Source: Oegoconia quadripuncta (taxonomy: Eukaryota; Arthropoda; Insecta; Lepidoptera; Autostichidae). From it: DNA of 64,000 nucleotides. The notes under the pieces are model-generated. The model saw only the letters and a list, made by a program, of their open reading frames with translations. It had not been told where the DNA came from and ran no database searches. This document shows positions 42,081-53,730 of this stretch, one piece after another. The position numbers and the translations under genes were made by a program. Within the stretch, counting starts at the first letter, position 1; each line of letters begins with the position of its first letter. The stretch lies in NCBI GenBank assembly GCA_949316235.1, contig OX438748.1:248001-312000 (forward strand), read 5' to 3'.

Positions 42081-42892
42081 TATACAGAAATGGACAGTCA
42101 AGTGTAGAGAAACGTGCCCCCCGGTTCATATAGTCCAGGGGTCATGTTTCTTTGCAGCTGTCTGTACACGTGACAGAGGGTGACCCAGCGCTGTTGAATG
42201 TTCAAATCTATTGATGTTTTTTAGGTGGAAAGCCCCTAGTCGTCGCATAGTGGTTGTCGCATAAGGAAGCGACAACCATTGGAAGAGACTTTTTTACATG
42301 CCGAAAACACACAGCACTCCCCACAGGTAATCGAACCTCGGTTTCGTAAACCTTGAGCCACGATGGCGGCCACTAAAGATTTAGCGATTACTCATTCAAA
42401 GTCGGACTTGTCATTACCCTTCGTATCGGTCTAGCAACCCCACAGCCACTAGACTGCGACCACTTCACCAACTTTATATCGCTACAAAGCAAACATATTC
42501 CCTCGTCGCAAACGGTCCGTAACCCTAAAAGCCCTAAATCGAAATACAAAATTTACTCGTCTATAAAATCCGCTCGCTCCACCAGTATAGTACCTATAGT
42601 GATTTGAGCTGCAATAAAAGCAGTTTCTCTTAACAAAATCGGCGCGCGTAGCGGCGACTCCGGCAAATGAGATTAGCCCGCGGATGGACCCCGTCGCCCC
42701 CCACACGCCACAGTATGGCAGAGTCAGTAACCCAACATACGATGGCTCTGAGAACTTTATATAGTAAGGTAATAAGTGCAGAGCAATTTATACTACAATC
42801 TTTCGCAGCAAACATCACACACCAACATTGGACGCTGCTGTCCATCACTGGTCTATGTCTGAAACGATTGGTCCTATTTTTCAAAGTCAAAA
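42081..42892. other. Unassigned sequence with one SINE head relic and a hairpin
   Basis: TGGTTGTCGC/GCGACAACCA forms a perfect 10-bp stem at 42249-42277. GGTAATCGAACCTCGG to CCTTGAGCCACGATGGC at 42326-42370 is a reversed tRNA-like SINE head of an unassigned family. The rest is unique-looking. Confidence 0.4.
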
Positions 42893-43045
42893 ATGCTTTC
42901 TTTTGTAAATACAAAGGGTACACTTAAAATAGTCACATTTTACATTTTTTAAGCTACGGACAATTTTCCTCTGAGAAGAACAAGAAAGAAACTCGAGGGG
43001 TGGCTCTTTTTAAAAACAGTTTTTTATATTACAAAAAGCACACAC
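42893..43045 (-). mobile_element. LINE-H-like 3' UTR relic
   Basis: Reversed, it carries GTGCTTTTTGTAATATAAAA, AGAGCCACCCCTCGAGTTTC, TTGTTCTTCTCAGAGGAAAA and ATTTTAAGTGTACCCTTTG, as at 15500-15620. Confidence 0.7.
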
Positions 43046-43304
43046 CTTTAATAGCAGTTTCACATAATGCGGTTCTACAAGAGACCCCTTCCTCTATCTA
43101 TATTAGACTAGCGTTCATCTATACAATGTTGCTGCCGCCCCTTAGTAGGCCACCAACTTGGCTTAAAGAGTACTCTCAACTGAAAACAACCGGACCCGTT
43201 TAACGTGCCATCCGATGCAGGAAAATACTCGTATGAAAATGCCACTAGTAGTCACTTATTCAGGGACACTGCGCTGGAAGTTGCTGAATTTGTGACAAAT
43301 AATT

Positions 43305-43642
43305 GGGAGTTCGGTATTCTGGGGTTGAACAGAAAAGAAATTTTATTCTTTGAGCATTCTCTTCGGGAATACACGAAACACATTATTGATTGTGGATGGA
43401 TTGTGACATTTAGCGGTTTGGTATTCTGGGATTTATATATTTTCGGGGTGTTCTGGAATTGTTACATTTTGACCGAACTCTTAAACATTTTGAGGGTTTG
43501 ATATTCTGGGACTGTTACATTTTGGGAGATTGGTATTCAAGGATTGTTACATTTTGTGAGAGTTATTTTGATTTTGTTATATTATTAGGTGTTTGCCATT
43601 CTGAGATTGTGATATTTTGGACTCATGGAATTCTGCATTAAA
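43305..43642 (+). repeat. Degenerate ~33-bp tandem repeat (about 10 units)
   Basis: The words GGTTTGATATTCTGGGA and TTGTTACATTTTGGGA alternate about every 33 bp across the region, with strong divergence (for example GGTATTCAAGGATTGTTACA, TTTGCCATTCTGAGATTG). The open plus frame is a by-product of the repeat. Confidence 0.7.
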
Positions 43643-45318
43643 AGGAATAGATCTCGCAGTTCTATCACTGCTTCCCTTTAAGTATGGGCTCAGACCGCCT
43701 TTGCCCGGTTTTATTGGACATGAAATTAAATCAGGTTCGGGCCCGGCGCGAGCACGGCACGGGCGCCCTAGAATATTCTTTCACTAACGAAGCGGCTAAT
43801 GCACTGCCCTGTGGTACTGGAGATAAGACAGTCCCTCTATACACATTATATATGTAAACAAGTACTACTTATATGAGCTACAAAATAAGTCCTCAAGGTC
43901 GGTAAGCCATTGTGATATACTATTCCTTGCACGAGCTTAAGCTTTATGTGATAAAATTGTGTTATACGAGTATATAAATTTTTTTATTATCAGTCAAAGT
44001 ATTTCTATTTTGTTGTATATATTTCATTGACTAATTGACATTGATTAAATTAACCAATTTATTTATTTGTAATATTATTTATTGTGTAAATTGTTTATTA
44101 GTTTAGTATAGTCTTAATTTTTACCCAACTGTCCAAAGGAGGGTAATGTTTTTCGAGTGTATGTATGTAAGTATGTATGTCAATTTCTATGTCACCTCCA
44201 GCACTTGACCGATTTCGTAGTGCAAGATGTCTTTAGATTAGCCTTGATTCTTGGAGTGTCATGAGATACATTTTATGATAAATAATCCAACATGGCGCCC
44301 GCGACATGTAAAATATGCTAAAGATATAGATAAATTTATTAATATCAAACTTAAGAGTTCACATAAAAAGGAGAAGCCTGAGTAACTCCGTAGATTGCCA
44401 CGCCCAACATTAGGTTAACGTGTGTTGTAGGTACATGGCTTCACCTCGGATTACATCAACATTACAAATTGTTATTAACCTAGCTAATTTTCTATATTTA
44501 CTTACAAAACTATAGATATTAAAGTATTAATCAAGTACATACTAACCATACTAATTAGAGACATATTGAGTGCTGTCGGGTTTTTTGTTGATTTTGAAAC
44601 TCATATTGTTTATAACCTATAGATTGTTTAATGATTATTATCCAATTGTTTCTTTCCACTTTATTTTAGAAGAATTTTATTGTAATATAAAACGAGAATC
44701 TCTAATTGGCATAACTTTGGCTTACAGATTTTGTGTAATAGTTTTTATAATGACGCTGTTGATTCTGTAAAACTCAAAAAATAAAATGAAACATTAAATT
44801 AAACAATCTAAAGGTAAAATTCTAAAGCAAAAATAAATAATGAATAATTTTAACAAAATTAAAAAAATCAATCAGTGTCAAATAAAAAAAATGTCAATGA
44901 AGTCCAACAAAAATAGGACAAAACGAATGTAGGTAATAATCAAAGTACAAATAAATTGTGGATTGTGGTCCTTTTCCAATATTTTTATTTTCTCGAAAAT
45001 CTGTGAAAGTTTTAGTTATATGAGCGGTCCACACGTTAATATTCTCCATACATTATCAATGTCCAGGCATCACAATAACAAAACTGCACAAATTGCCGAA
45101 TAGGGAGGCTTGAAGACAATAGAGGTGGCTGTGGAGAATTAATCAATTTAAACCAAATGGGGCAGTTTGTAACGTGGTCATTGCAATAATTGATGTTGTT
45201 TCTCATCGATCGGCAATCGAGAGCGGTTTATACCAAATAGAGTTAACAGGTGAAAGGTCGGTGCTGAGAATTGTCAGTTAAATGACAATTTGTGTACATT
45301 ATCATATTTCATATCTCG
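43643..45318. other. Unassigned AT-rich sequence
   Basis: AGGAGGGTAATGTTTTTCGA at 44137 followed by (TATG)n resembles a dispersed lepidopteran repeat. GATGCTGTTGATT-like sequence at 44752-44765 resembles 28192. No gene is recognised. Confidence 0.35.
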
Positions 45319-45595
45319 ACCGCCTCCGTGGCGCAATGTAAACAACATAGAGTTTAGAAATCGGAGGTCACAAGTTCGATCCCCAACGGGGTACATGTTT
45401 AGTAGTCGTTTTGGTTGGTGATAGGGCAAACAGTAATGTAAATAGCATTGTTGTGATCTGGTTGTCAGAGGTAAAATAGCCAGTTCCCCAAATAAGATGA
45501 AGTTTCCGGGTCAGTACGCTTGCATCTTCGGCCTCGTCTACACTTAACATCAGGTTCGATTGAAGTCAAGTGCTTACCCATTATACATAAAAACA
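45319..45595 (+). mobile_element. SINE-A, internally deleted (A16)
   Basis: Head ACCGCCTCCGTGGCGCAATG with B box GTTCGATCCC. The CCTGGCTAGCTACCACC to GCCGCCAAG segment is missing. The tail reads CATCAGGTTCGATTGAAGTC. Confidence 0.88.
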
Positions 45596-45734
45596 TACAC
45601 ACTGTTAGATAATTGTTCGATATAGCGACATCAGTAGACCTATCTATCGACTATCAATTTATATGAGTTTTTTATGTATGTACACCGATAACTCGGGAAT
45701 TCGGCGTTCATTGGCGTGACTTTTTTGTAAATGA

Positions 45735-45780
45735 CAGGTAACACCCGTCGTTTTTCATCGGGGATTAAAAAGAGGGATAT
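45735..45780 (-). mobile_element. Dispersed repeat J, start only
   Basis: Reversed, CCCCGATGAAAAACGACGGG and TGTTACC match the J start seen at 16190 and 52320. Confidence 0.45.
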
Positions 45781-45856
45781 ACATAATGTAATAATAAATA
45801 ATCGTTTATTTTATCAACCGCAGTATACGCAGGGTCTAAGTTTGAAGCGCCTGTTT

Positions 45857-46004
45857 TTTTATTTATTTATTTAATCATCTATTTATTTATTTATTTACTT
45901 ACTCACTCACTCCACTCACTCACTCACTCACTCACTCACTCACTCACTCACTCACTCACTCGCTCACTTACTCACTCACTCACTCACTCACTCACTCACT
46001 CACT
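45857..46004 (+). repeat. (TTTA)n then (CTCA)n compound microsatellite
   Basis: TTTA-type units at 45857-45899 pass into about 26 CTCA units, with minor interruptions, to 46004. Confidence 0.93.
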
Positions 46005-46794
46005 TGTCAAAACTATAGATCTACTATCTACTTTTGTATCTGTTTATATATTTTTATACGGTTTTCTATTTCCGAGAGCTGTGTTCCTACCATAAATTGA
46101 CATCATATGACACATACAGCTACAGGACGTCTCTGCTAAAAATTAATGTCAAATATTTTTTTATATGTATCGCTTCGTCACAGTCATCTTCCCTTTTCCG
46201 TAATAAGTTAACATACTTCTATCACGTCAGTGGCCCCTTGTCCTACAACAACATTTAAGGTCTCAACTCATATTGTACAAATTGCGTCACAATTAAATTA
46301 GACCCAGACGAATTTAGTTAACAAACCCTATTAAAACTCAAGTCTGACTGATAATAGATACTAAACCCTCAAAATTGACGCAAGTCGCTCTCAGACTGCT
46401 CCCATCGAAACTGTCTAAAGAAAATGCTTTAAAAGTCATTTACCCACACCTATTGATGCGATTTATCAAGAGACTTGAAGGTGACCCAGCCAAGATGAGC
46501 CAAGAAGGCACTGCAGTACCATTTCTCTAAAAAAGTGTTTCTTCATACAAACTTTTTATGAGTGAAAATATTTCGAGTCTTAATAATTAATAAGGTTAAT
46601 AAGTCTTCTTTTGTAGGGCAACGTACATTAAAAGGTAAAAATTGAGTCCCGAACTCATAATTTCAGTTTGTTGCTTTTAACCCTGATCACACCTGATGAA
46701 TAGATATGCTGATCCACTGCTGTTTCTTTGTTGTAACAAAAACGGTGAAGTGATGATATGACAAGACAAACGAAATTCAATAAAAACTCGCATT
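46005..46794. other. Unassigned sequence
   Basis: A short LINE-N-like word CAGCTACAGGACGTCTCTGC lies at 46118. Nothing else is recognised. Confidence 0.35.
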
Positions 46795-47075
46795 CTTAAT
46801 TTTTTGATGAAGAGGATGCGGTTTAGGATATCTGAAATTGTAACTTTATCAAGAACATCATTGAAGGAAAAGTGGAGGGCAAGAGGAAGAGGGGAAGGTC
46901 TAGAAGAATATACATGGTACAAGTAAAAAAAAAGTAAATGCCGTGTCGTATCAGGAAGTCAAAGAAAAGGCAGAATGTAGAGAAGTGTGGAAAGGACGCC
47001 ACCGATAAGAGAATAGCTCTTAAATTTAAGAGAGAAGATGTAGATGAGGGTGTATGAAACATGCGGAAATTACAT
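46795..47075 (+). pseudogene. LINE-K C-terminal relic, copy 2
   Basis: Plus-strand reading gives NIIEGKVEGKRKRGRSRRIY. After a frame change it gives VNAVSYQEVKEKAECREVWK. This matches the copy at 49955. At least one frameshift falls in the A-run near 46927. Confidence 0.8.
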
Positions 47076-47149
47076 ATCAATGAAAATAGGAAGGATTTCC
47101 TACGCAATGTCAGTGTCATTAGATCGATTGTCCAATAAATCGATTTGAA

Positions 47150-47335
47150 GCCCTGATGCAAAAAGAGGGGCGTTATTAGATTGAAGCTTATGTCTGTCTA
47201 AGTGTATGTGGTTCTATGGATCCGTTTGGGATATTGTAAGACCAGTGGCTGAACCGATTTGAATTTGATTTGGCTTTTTATTTTTGAAAGTTCTTGTTCT
47301 TAGCCAAGTTTAGTCTTTTCGAAGCTTTAAAAGTT
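47150..47335 (+). mobile_element. Dispersed repeat J, copy 3
   Basis: AAGCCCTGATGCAAAAAGAG, GGGCGTTATTAGATTGAAG, then GGCTGAACCGATTTGAATTT. It separates two LINE-K relics. Confidence 0.55.
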
Positions 47336-47364
47336 GGTTTATTTGGATGATATAATCATTGATA

Positions 47365-47475
47365 TAGTAAATGCCGTATCGTATCAAGAAGTCAAAGAAA
47401 AGGCGGAATGTAGAGAAGTATGGAAAGGACTCCACCGACGAGAGCACAGCTCTTAAATAGAAGAGAGCTCTTAAA
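47365..47475 (+). pseudogene. LINE-K C-terminal relic, copy 3
   Basis: The plus frame reads VNAVSYQEVKEKAECREVWK, then GLHRREHSS and a stop. The first 20 residues are identical to copy 2, 410 bp upstream, which suggests a local duplication rather than two independent insertions. Confidence 0.8.
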
Positions 47476-49362
47476 TATTTGCCGTCACTAGTATCTTTGG
47501 CAACACCACCCACACAAAGCAAACATAATACCTAATCTAACTTATTCCAAGCAAAAACTTTATTGCTGATAGGCAGACCCTCATATTTACATACATCAGC
47601 TATTATAAAGTTACGCTTTATTCCCTCCTACACTCCGACATGCTGTGTCCTTTCTGAAAGGTAACTTGTCTCAGCTTTGACTTTGTAAATAATTACATAA
47701 CAACATGAAAACTGCCAGCAAAATGGGAACATGGGTCTACAATGAGACGTGACCAACTCATATCAGACTTCAACAACCTCTGTTATTAATACGACCCGTA
47801 TCAAGGTGAAAGCGACGTCGAAATATCTTCTGGTCTTACGTAATCCGATCCGACGGATGAAAAACTGTATCCGAGCGATGCAAAGGCGACGCAATCAAGT
47901 ATTCAAACAGCTTTAATGATTAGGGAAGACAAAGCGACCTCCCCCCCCTCCCTAGGTACCATCGGGTCGAAAAGTGCACGAGTTAATTAAAGCGGCGAAT
48001 AAATTAAGAGCCACTTAATATAAGGACGCTGTCGCCATTTGCATTCGCTCCGTCATCGTAATTTTTGCGACGAATCCAACTCGTTCGCTGTTTCATTTCT
48101 ATGCCCGGAGCGGAATGGAGACGAAAGGGGAGGAATCCTATAACAACTTATTACAATTAAAATTAGAAAAGGTTCATTCTGCGTAGTGGTTGTTGTATAA
48201 TGAAGTAACACAGCCAAATTGAGTAACGCCGTGAAATACAACAGTTTATCGTCAGGGATAAATCGAAAATATCGAGTACATATTTGCGATTCTGGAAACC
48301 GATATGAATGTACAAAATGAAATATTACTCGTGATTATAATAATTTATAATACCTTCGATATCCCGGGATAACACGTCGCCGTATTACCCGGAGCGAGAG
48401 GGACGTTAATAATATCCGGGTTATTAAATCGAGAAACTGATTGATTGTAACCAGTGATATGTACTGCTCTATTAATATACTCGACCTCATTGCAATTTAT
48501 ACAAGACTTCCCTTTTACCCGGCTACGTAGAAGCCAAAAGGAGACAATTGTATTCAATATTTCGACGCGTCTGTATGTATGTTACCACCTACAGTCTGAA
48601 CATAGCTGATTCGGACAAATTAGGTGTCGTTAGATTCGTACAAATCCCGGGAGAATCATAAGGTGTATGACGTCATAATAATTCCAATATGGCGGTCCTT
48701 AGCACCCATTTTGTGACATTTGATGACTAATAATTCGCCGCTTGCCCCGGCGCCGCCGCCACTTGCTGTGATTGGTTGCGCCCTGTGCCCCTTGGGGTCT
48801 TCCATATGAACGTTGCCTTTTTTTTCTCATTGATAAAATAAGGTACAATCGAAATGAAATAAGTCTATTAATTTGTATTTTCATTTGCAGATAAATTAAA
48901 TTTTTTTACTCTGAAACAAAATTTTTAAGGCTAGTTTTTTTTAATGAATATATTATTTTATTGTCATGTACGTGCAATTGTCAAAGTTTGTCGGGTTAAT
49001 TTTGTTAGACCCTATATATATGGATGGATTATTATAGAAATTATTGTATGGATTCTCTCGCTTTACGCATAACTTGTCTATCTTTTTTATATATAATGTG
49101 TAATCGCATTATGAATTATATACTTGTCCTTAATCAAACCGGCGCCATCCTTATCATTTTCCATGTGAAAGACAGAGATACTTCATTAAAGCAAAGCAAA
49201 TCGAAGCCGTACAAAAATTACTAGCAAAGCAGTCTTTCACTTGATCTACGGGTTCCGTCTGTTTTTGGAAAACATTCCAAATAGATATGTCAAAGCGCTA
49301 ATCTATATCTAATTATTTTTATTTATTTGTTTATTAATTATTAATATTATTGATATTGACAA
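47476..49362. other. Unique-looking sequence, candidate regulatory island
   Basis: No repeat family is recognised across about 1.9 kb. The block 47780-48130 mixes GC-rich words with TTAATTAAAG-type cores. A poly(C) patch CCTCCCCCCCCTCCC lies at 47939-47953. Open frames lack motifs. Confidence 0.4.
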
Positions 49363-49640
49363 AGAGCGTCGGTGGCTCAGCGGTTAAGACGCGGTCTCCC
49401 AATATGGGTGGTCCGGGTTCGATTTCCAGGTAGGCCATGTACCAATGAGTTTTTAAATTAAATTTAATTACTTATGTGCATTTATTCGACTGGTCTTAAA
49501 ACGGTGAAGGAAAACATCGTGAGGATACCTGCATGCCTGAGAAATAAAAATTCAAAGGCATGTGAAGTCCCCGCATTGGGCCAGCATGGTGGATGGACTA
49601 TGGCCCATTATCCCTCATTATACGAGGGAAGGCCTATATG
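49363..49640 (+). mobile_element. SINE-F, near full length (F6)
   Basis: Head AGAGCGTCGGTGGCTCAGCG with B box GGTTCGATTTC, then the complete body with AAATTTAATTACTTATGTGC and ATGCCTGAGAAATAAAAATTC. It stops at GAGGGAAGGCCTATATG, so the final CATCCC..GATGATGATG is lost. Confidence 0.9.
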
Positions 49641-49954
49641 TTATTATGTTCGTTAAAATAGACTAAGCTGTACTTTCAATTTGCTATTATTAGGTTACTT
49701 GTTGATTGTCTGTAGAATTGGAGCACTTTCTATTGAACTTGCAACATACATATATGTAGCTTTATAAATATTATAACTATTGGTAATTAAAATGACATTA
49801 ATAACATAGATATCCTTTTCTTCCATATTGCCATGCCTCACAAGGTACATGCGTATGTTAGTACTTACCTATCTATAAGTAACTATGACATGTGTAATGC
49901 AATAAATATATGAATATGAATATTCAGGAGGCAAACAGTCATTTACAAATGTAA

Positions 49955-50276
49955 CTTAATTATATGAATGTACAGACAGACCTAAAGATTGAATGGTATT
50001 CTTCTTCTTCAATTTAAGAGCTATGCTCTTGTCGGTAGAGTAACAACCATGTCTCTCTACTTTCCGCTCTCGTTTTAACTCTTGGTACGACACGACCTTC
50101 ACCTTTTCTTTCACTTGGTCAAAGTAATTACTTCCCCTTCCTCTCTTTCCTTCAATCTTTCCCTCAATTATGTTCTTCAAAAAAATATCGTGTCGTATCA
50201 AGTGACCTATCATCTTTCCTCTTCGGTTCTCAACTGTGGCTAACAGGCATCTCTTCTCCTTTACCATCACTAACAC
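49955..50276 (-). pseudogene. LINE-K C-terminal relic, copy 4
   Basis: The longest LINE-K frame. The minus strand gives RRGKMIGHLIRHDIFLKNII, EGKIEGKRGRG and DQVKEKVKVVSYQELKRE, continuing to a stop. The GH..RHD......I.EGK..GKRGRGR pattern is the typical end of an endonuclease-reverse transcriptase LINE protein. The usual RPR after GRG is altered, so it is damaged. Confidence 0.85.
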
Positions 50277-50445
50277 CTAAATGGTATTAATGTTAAATAA
50301 TTATTTAAATATCTTTTTTTAATTAATCTTTATTAGGAACCCATCATTTTTTAATTAGTACATTTTTGGTATGCCTATACTCGTATAAGTATACAGGATA
50401 CGTCATGACTGATATTGCGAGAATGTCCCACCAATCCCATTTCCC

Positions 50446-50630
50446 ATTAATATTATAAATGCGAAAGTTTGTGTGTGTATGTATGTATGTTTGTTACCTC
50501 TTCACGTCTAAACGGCTGGACGAATTTGCATGAAATTTGGTTGATAGAAAGATTAAGACCTGGATTAATTTTTGCTAAACCGATTTTGATTAAATGTTCT
50601 AAGTTTCCAAGTTGCGGGCGGAAAGCTAGT
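50446..50630 (+). mobile_element. Helitron-like Hel-I, copy 5, with intact 3' end
   Basis: AATATTATAAATGCGAAAGT, TATGTTTGTTACCTCTTCAC, AACGGCTGGACGAATTTGC, TGAAATTTGGTTGATAG and a GCGGGCGGAAAGCTAGT end. Confidence 0.75.
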
Positions 50631-50676
50631 TACAAATAAATGCTTAGAATCTAAGACAAATCCTCCCAACCATACA

Positions 50677-51064
50677 TGAAATGAAATGAAATGAAAATCA
50701 TTTATTCATGTAGGCAATACAATATGCACTTATGAACGTCATTTGTTTTTTAAACTACCACTAGCTCGGAACGCGACCACTACTGAGAAGAGCTAGCGAG
50801 AAACTCAGAGGGTTTGTCTCTTTTCAATAAATCATGTACAATCAAGAAAGGTTACAACAATTTTATATATCGTGTAGAGGAGCCGTTTAATCCCATGGAT
50901 TACTTTCATTAATATAGTCTGAAATTTTGTAATATCCCTTTTTACATAATTTTTGTTTTATAATAAGTTTAAATTTATTAAGCGGAAGATTCCGTATATC
51001 CATGGGAACCTTGTTGTAGAAGCGCACACATTGACCTCTGAATGACTTATTTGCAAGATGCATT
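50677..51064 (-). pseudogene. LINE-H-type C-terminus and 3' UTR with TTTCA tail
   Basis: The minus strand, ending at a stop at 50887-50889, reads MHLANKSFRGQCVRFYNKVP, MDIRNLPLNKFKLIIKQKLC and KKGYYKISDYINESNPWD without a lesion. It is homologous to 25689-25982 but has a different 3' UTR, ending AATGATTTTCATTTCATTTC, so it is a sister subfamily. The intact frame suggests a young, 5'-truncated copy. Confidence 0.88.
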
Positions 51065-51111
51065 TATTCAGTTGTGTACAATTAGCAGTATTAGTGGATG
51101 GACACCGCCTT

Positions 51112-51454
51112 CGCCTCCGTGGCTCAATGTAAACAACATTGGGTTTACGATTCGGAGATCGCGGGTTCGATCCCGAGCGGGGTACGTGTTTAAGTACTCG
51201 GTTTAGTTGGTGGTAGGGCATTTTAAATGTCCGCCTGGCTTGCTACCACCATCTTATCTAAATCTGCCGCCAAGCAGCAATGTTAATGGCATTGTTGTGT
51301 TCCGGTTGTCAGAGATAAGATAGCCAGTCTCCCAAATGTGTTGGGGTTTCCGGGTTAGTTAGGTTAGGAAGTTAGGTTAGCTTCCACCTTCGACCTCATC
51401 TTCACTTAACATCAGGTGTGATTGAGGTCGTTCATAAATAAAAAGAAAAAAAAA
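51112..51454 (+). mobile_element. SINE-A with internal TTAGG repeats (A17)
   Basis: Head TCGCCTCCGTGGCTCAATG with B box GGTTCGATCCC and full body. At 51355-51380, between CCGGG and CTTCCACC, the usual TCAGTACG is replaced by TTAGTTAGGTTAGGAAGTTA and GGTTAG. Confidence 0.92.
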
Positions 51455-52023
51455 CACCTTCGCTATAAGGGAAACATATATAAGCGCCTGCGGTCGGACC
51501 GGTGTAGCTCTGCCCCAGTTGCCCGGGCACGGTACTGAGATGGTGTCGGATGTTATATCAAAACGACCCCATTTCGCTCATTAGATTTTGTTACACGTTC
51601 GTCTCAAGATCGCACTTGAACTTTTTTTATGACTAACTGGTTACGCTTTTGACCACAATCTCACCTGATGGAAAGTAACGATGTGGTCGAAGATGAAGCA
51701 CGCGATCTCAGTATGCCTTTTAAGTGATATTTGATATTTTTATATTAAGTGATATTTTTGTATTAGTTTCTTTTGACTTTGTTGATAATGAGAAACTTTT
51801 TCTTATAAAATAGTTGGTATCTCATGTTTCTACTCAAGATCGATACCGTACTTGGGCTGACATTAAACATGATATACTTTTTCATATAAATTAACATCTC
51901 AAGTGTAAACTCACAGTTGATCCCAAGATTGAAATCGACTTGAGTTGACATTGTTCCGCAAATAAATTGAGTGTAGAGTTCACCCGCTGCTTATCTGCAA
52001 TAGTATAATCTTGTTCTGTATCC
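51455..52023. other. Unassigned sequence with one SINE tail relic
   Basis: Reversed tail ACCACAATCTCACCTGATGG at 51653-51672 belongs to the SINE-A relative also seen at 16430. Confidence 0.4.
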
Positions 52024-52171
52024 TGCTGTGTTCCGGTTGTCCGAGATAAGATAGCCAGTTTGCTAAAAAAACTGGGTTTCCGGGTCAGTGCGCTTCCACC
52101 TTCAGTGTCATCTTCAATTAACATCAGGCGTGATTGAGGTCAAAAGCTAACCGGTTGTGCATAAAAAAAAA
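52024..52171 (+). mobile_element. SINE-A, 5'-truncated (A18)
   Basis: Starts CTGCTGTGTTCCGGTTGTCC and ends GGTTGTGCATAAAAAAAAA. Confidence 0.85.
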
Positions 52172-52318
52172 TCTGTACCCTAAGGGTTTCATTTGCTGAG
52201 GAACCCTAAATTAAATACTGTTGCACGGACTCTAGGAAGCCATAGAAATCGCATCTGATTCGCCGCGATCCAATTGAAAGCCGTATTGTATTTCTAATTA
52301 ATTCCACTCTATTTGTTA

Positions 52319-52375
52319 AGCCCCGACGATAAACGACGGGTGTTGTGTGTTTGGCGGCGGTGAGTGTCCAGTCTA
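52319..52375 (+). mobile_element. Dispersed repeat J, start only
   Basis: AGCCCCGACGATAAACGACG, GGTGTTGTGTGTTTGGCGGC. This is the same start as at 16190. Confidence 0.5.
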
Positions 52376-52460
52376 GATGTATCTCAGTAATTAGTTTTTA
52401 ATTATTTTTATTTACTCTTCTCATTGAAATTAGAATTTTAAATAAATAAATAAACTAAAT

Positions 52461-52717
52461 ATCCTTAGACATACACACAGCGCCATCTAGTTCCACAGTA
52501 ATCAACTATATGCTTGTGTTGTGGATACCAGATGGTTGATATAATACATAAATACATTTTTTTTTTGTAAATAAATACTTATTATAAATGAAAACATCCA
52601 TAACTCGGGTACACATGTCCGTATTCATCACACAAACATATGCCCCTAGCGGGATTCGAACCCGCAACCTTTTGGTATAGTGGTCAGAGTTGCTAACCAT
52701 TACACCAAACAGGTCGT
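52461..52717 (-). mobile_element. SINE-C, full length (C2)
   Basis: Reversed, head ACGACCTGTTTGGTGTAATG with B box GGTTCGAATCC, body GGGGCATATGTTTGTGTGAT and end GGCGCTGTGTGTATGTC. It contains GTTGATATAATACATAAATA uninterrupted, so it is the empty-site reference for the MITE-B insertion at 28902. Confidence 0.92.
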
Positions 52718-53119
52718 TAATAGTTGTTAACAATGTAAACTGTAATATGCCTATTGCTATTGTGTTTTAAGTAGTGAATAAACTATTTTCTTTTCTTTCT
52801 TTATTTGAGTGTGGTTTTTTATATAAAAAAACCGTGTTTCATGAAAATCGACAAAGCGCGGAAAGATAAGTCGGGCCCTGGAGGGAAACTACCTTAAATC
52901 CTTAAGCTGGCTCATTTTACTTAAAACAGATATTCCTTTATTTTTAAAAAGAAACAAAACTGCTTTCAAAGATTGTCTAAAACTCTCTTGTCTCGCCCGG
53001 GACTCGAACCAACTAAAATTAAAAAAAAAACACTCCCTATTTTATTATACTTATCGATAGTATTATTATTCAGGATAAAATTTCTTTTACATTTGCTCTT
53101 ACTCTGGAAAGTGAACATC

Positions 53120-53730
53120 TTTTCAAAGCTATATCCAAATTTATTTTTTATTTGGAAAATGGAATATTATTTCAAGGTTTCACATGAAATGTTTTTTTAA
53201 TTTCTGGGCTAAATCACATAATAAAACAAATTTGAACAGAGCTCTTTTCATGTGCTTCCCGTAATCATTTCTGAGAATCGCTGAAACTTTTATAAAGCGG
53301 TTACTTTTAAAAATTAACACTGCCTATACTTATCGGTTTGGTTGGTGGTAGGGCATATTAAATGTCCGCCTGGCTAGCTACCACCATCTTATCTAAATCT
53401 GCCGCCAAATAACAATGTTAATAGCATTGTTGTGTTCCGGTTGTCGGAGATAAGATAGCCAGTCCCCCAAATAAGATGGGGTTTCCGGGTCAGTACGCTA
53501 CCACCTTCGGCCTCATCTTCACTTAACATCAGGTGTGATTGAGGTCAAATGCTAACCCGTTGTGGATAAAAAAAAAAAAAAAACTTAACTAATGTTATCC
53601 GATAATACACACAAAGTTTAGGTAAATTTGGTATTGCCGTTCCCAAAAAAAATCAAAAATGTTTATATGGAGAAGACAGTCTTAATTAAATTCTTCACAC
53701 AAAACGCCAATTTCATAGGTAAGGATCCAA
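53120..53730 (+). mobile_element. MITE-B, interrupted by SINE-A (B2)
   Basis: Parts at about 53120-53332 and 53585-53730 match B1. The right end reads ATTTCATAGGTAAGGATCCA followed by A and TA, the terminal inverted repeat. The left terminus is not recognisable. Confidence 0.82.
53333..53584 (+). mobile_element. SINE-A, 5'-truncated, nested in MITE-B (A19)
   Basis: Starts TCGGTTTGGTTGGTGGTAGG and ends in a run of about 17 A. ACTTA occurs just before the SINE and again after the A-run; with B1 as empty site (TATACTTAACTTAATG) this is a likely short target-site duplication. Confidence 0.9.

Noticed and set aside
44570..44770. Possible small membrane protein
   Set aside because: AT-rich DNA gives Leu/Ile/Phe-rich frames by default; no start context or conservation evidence.
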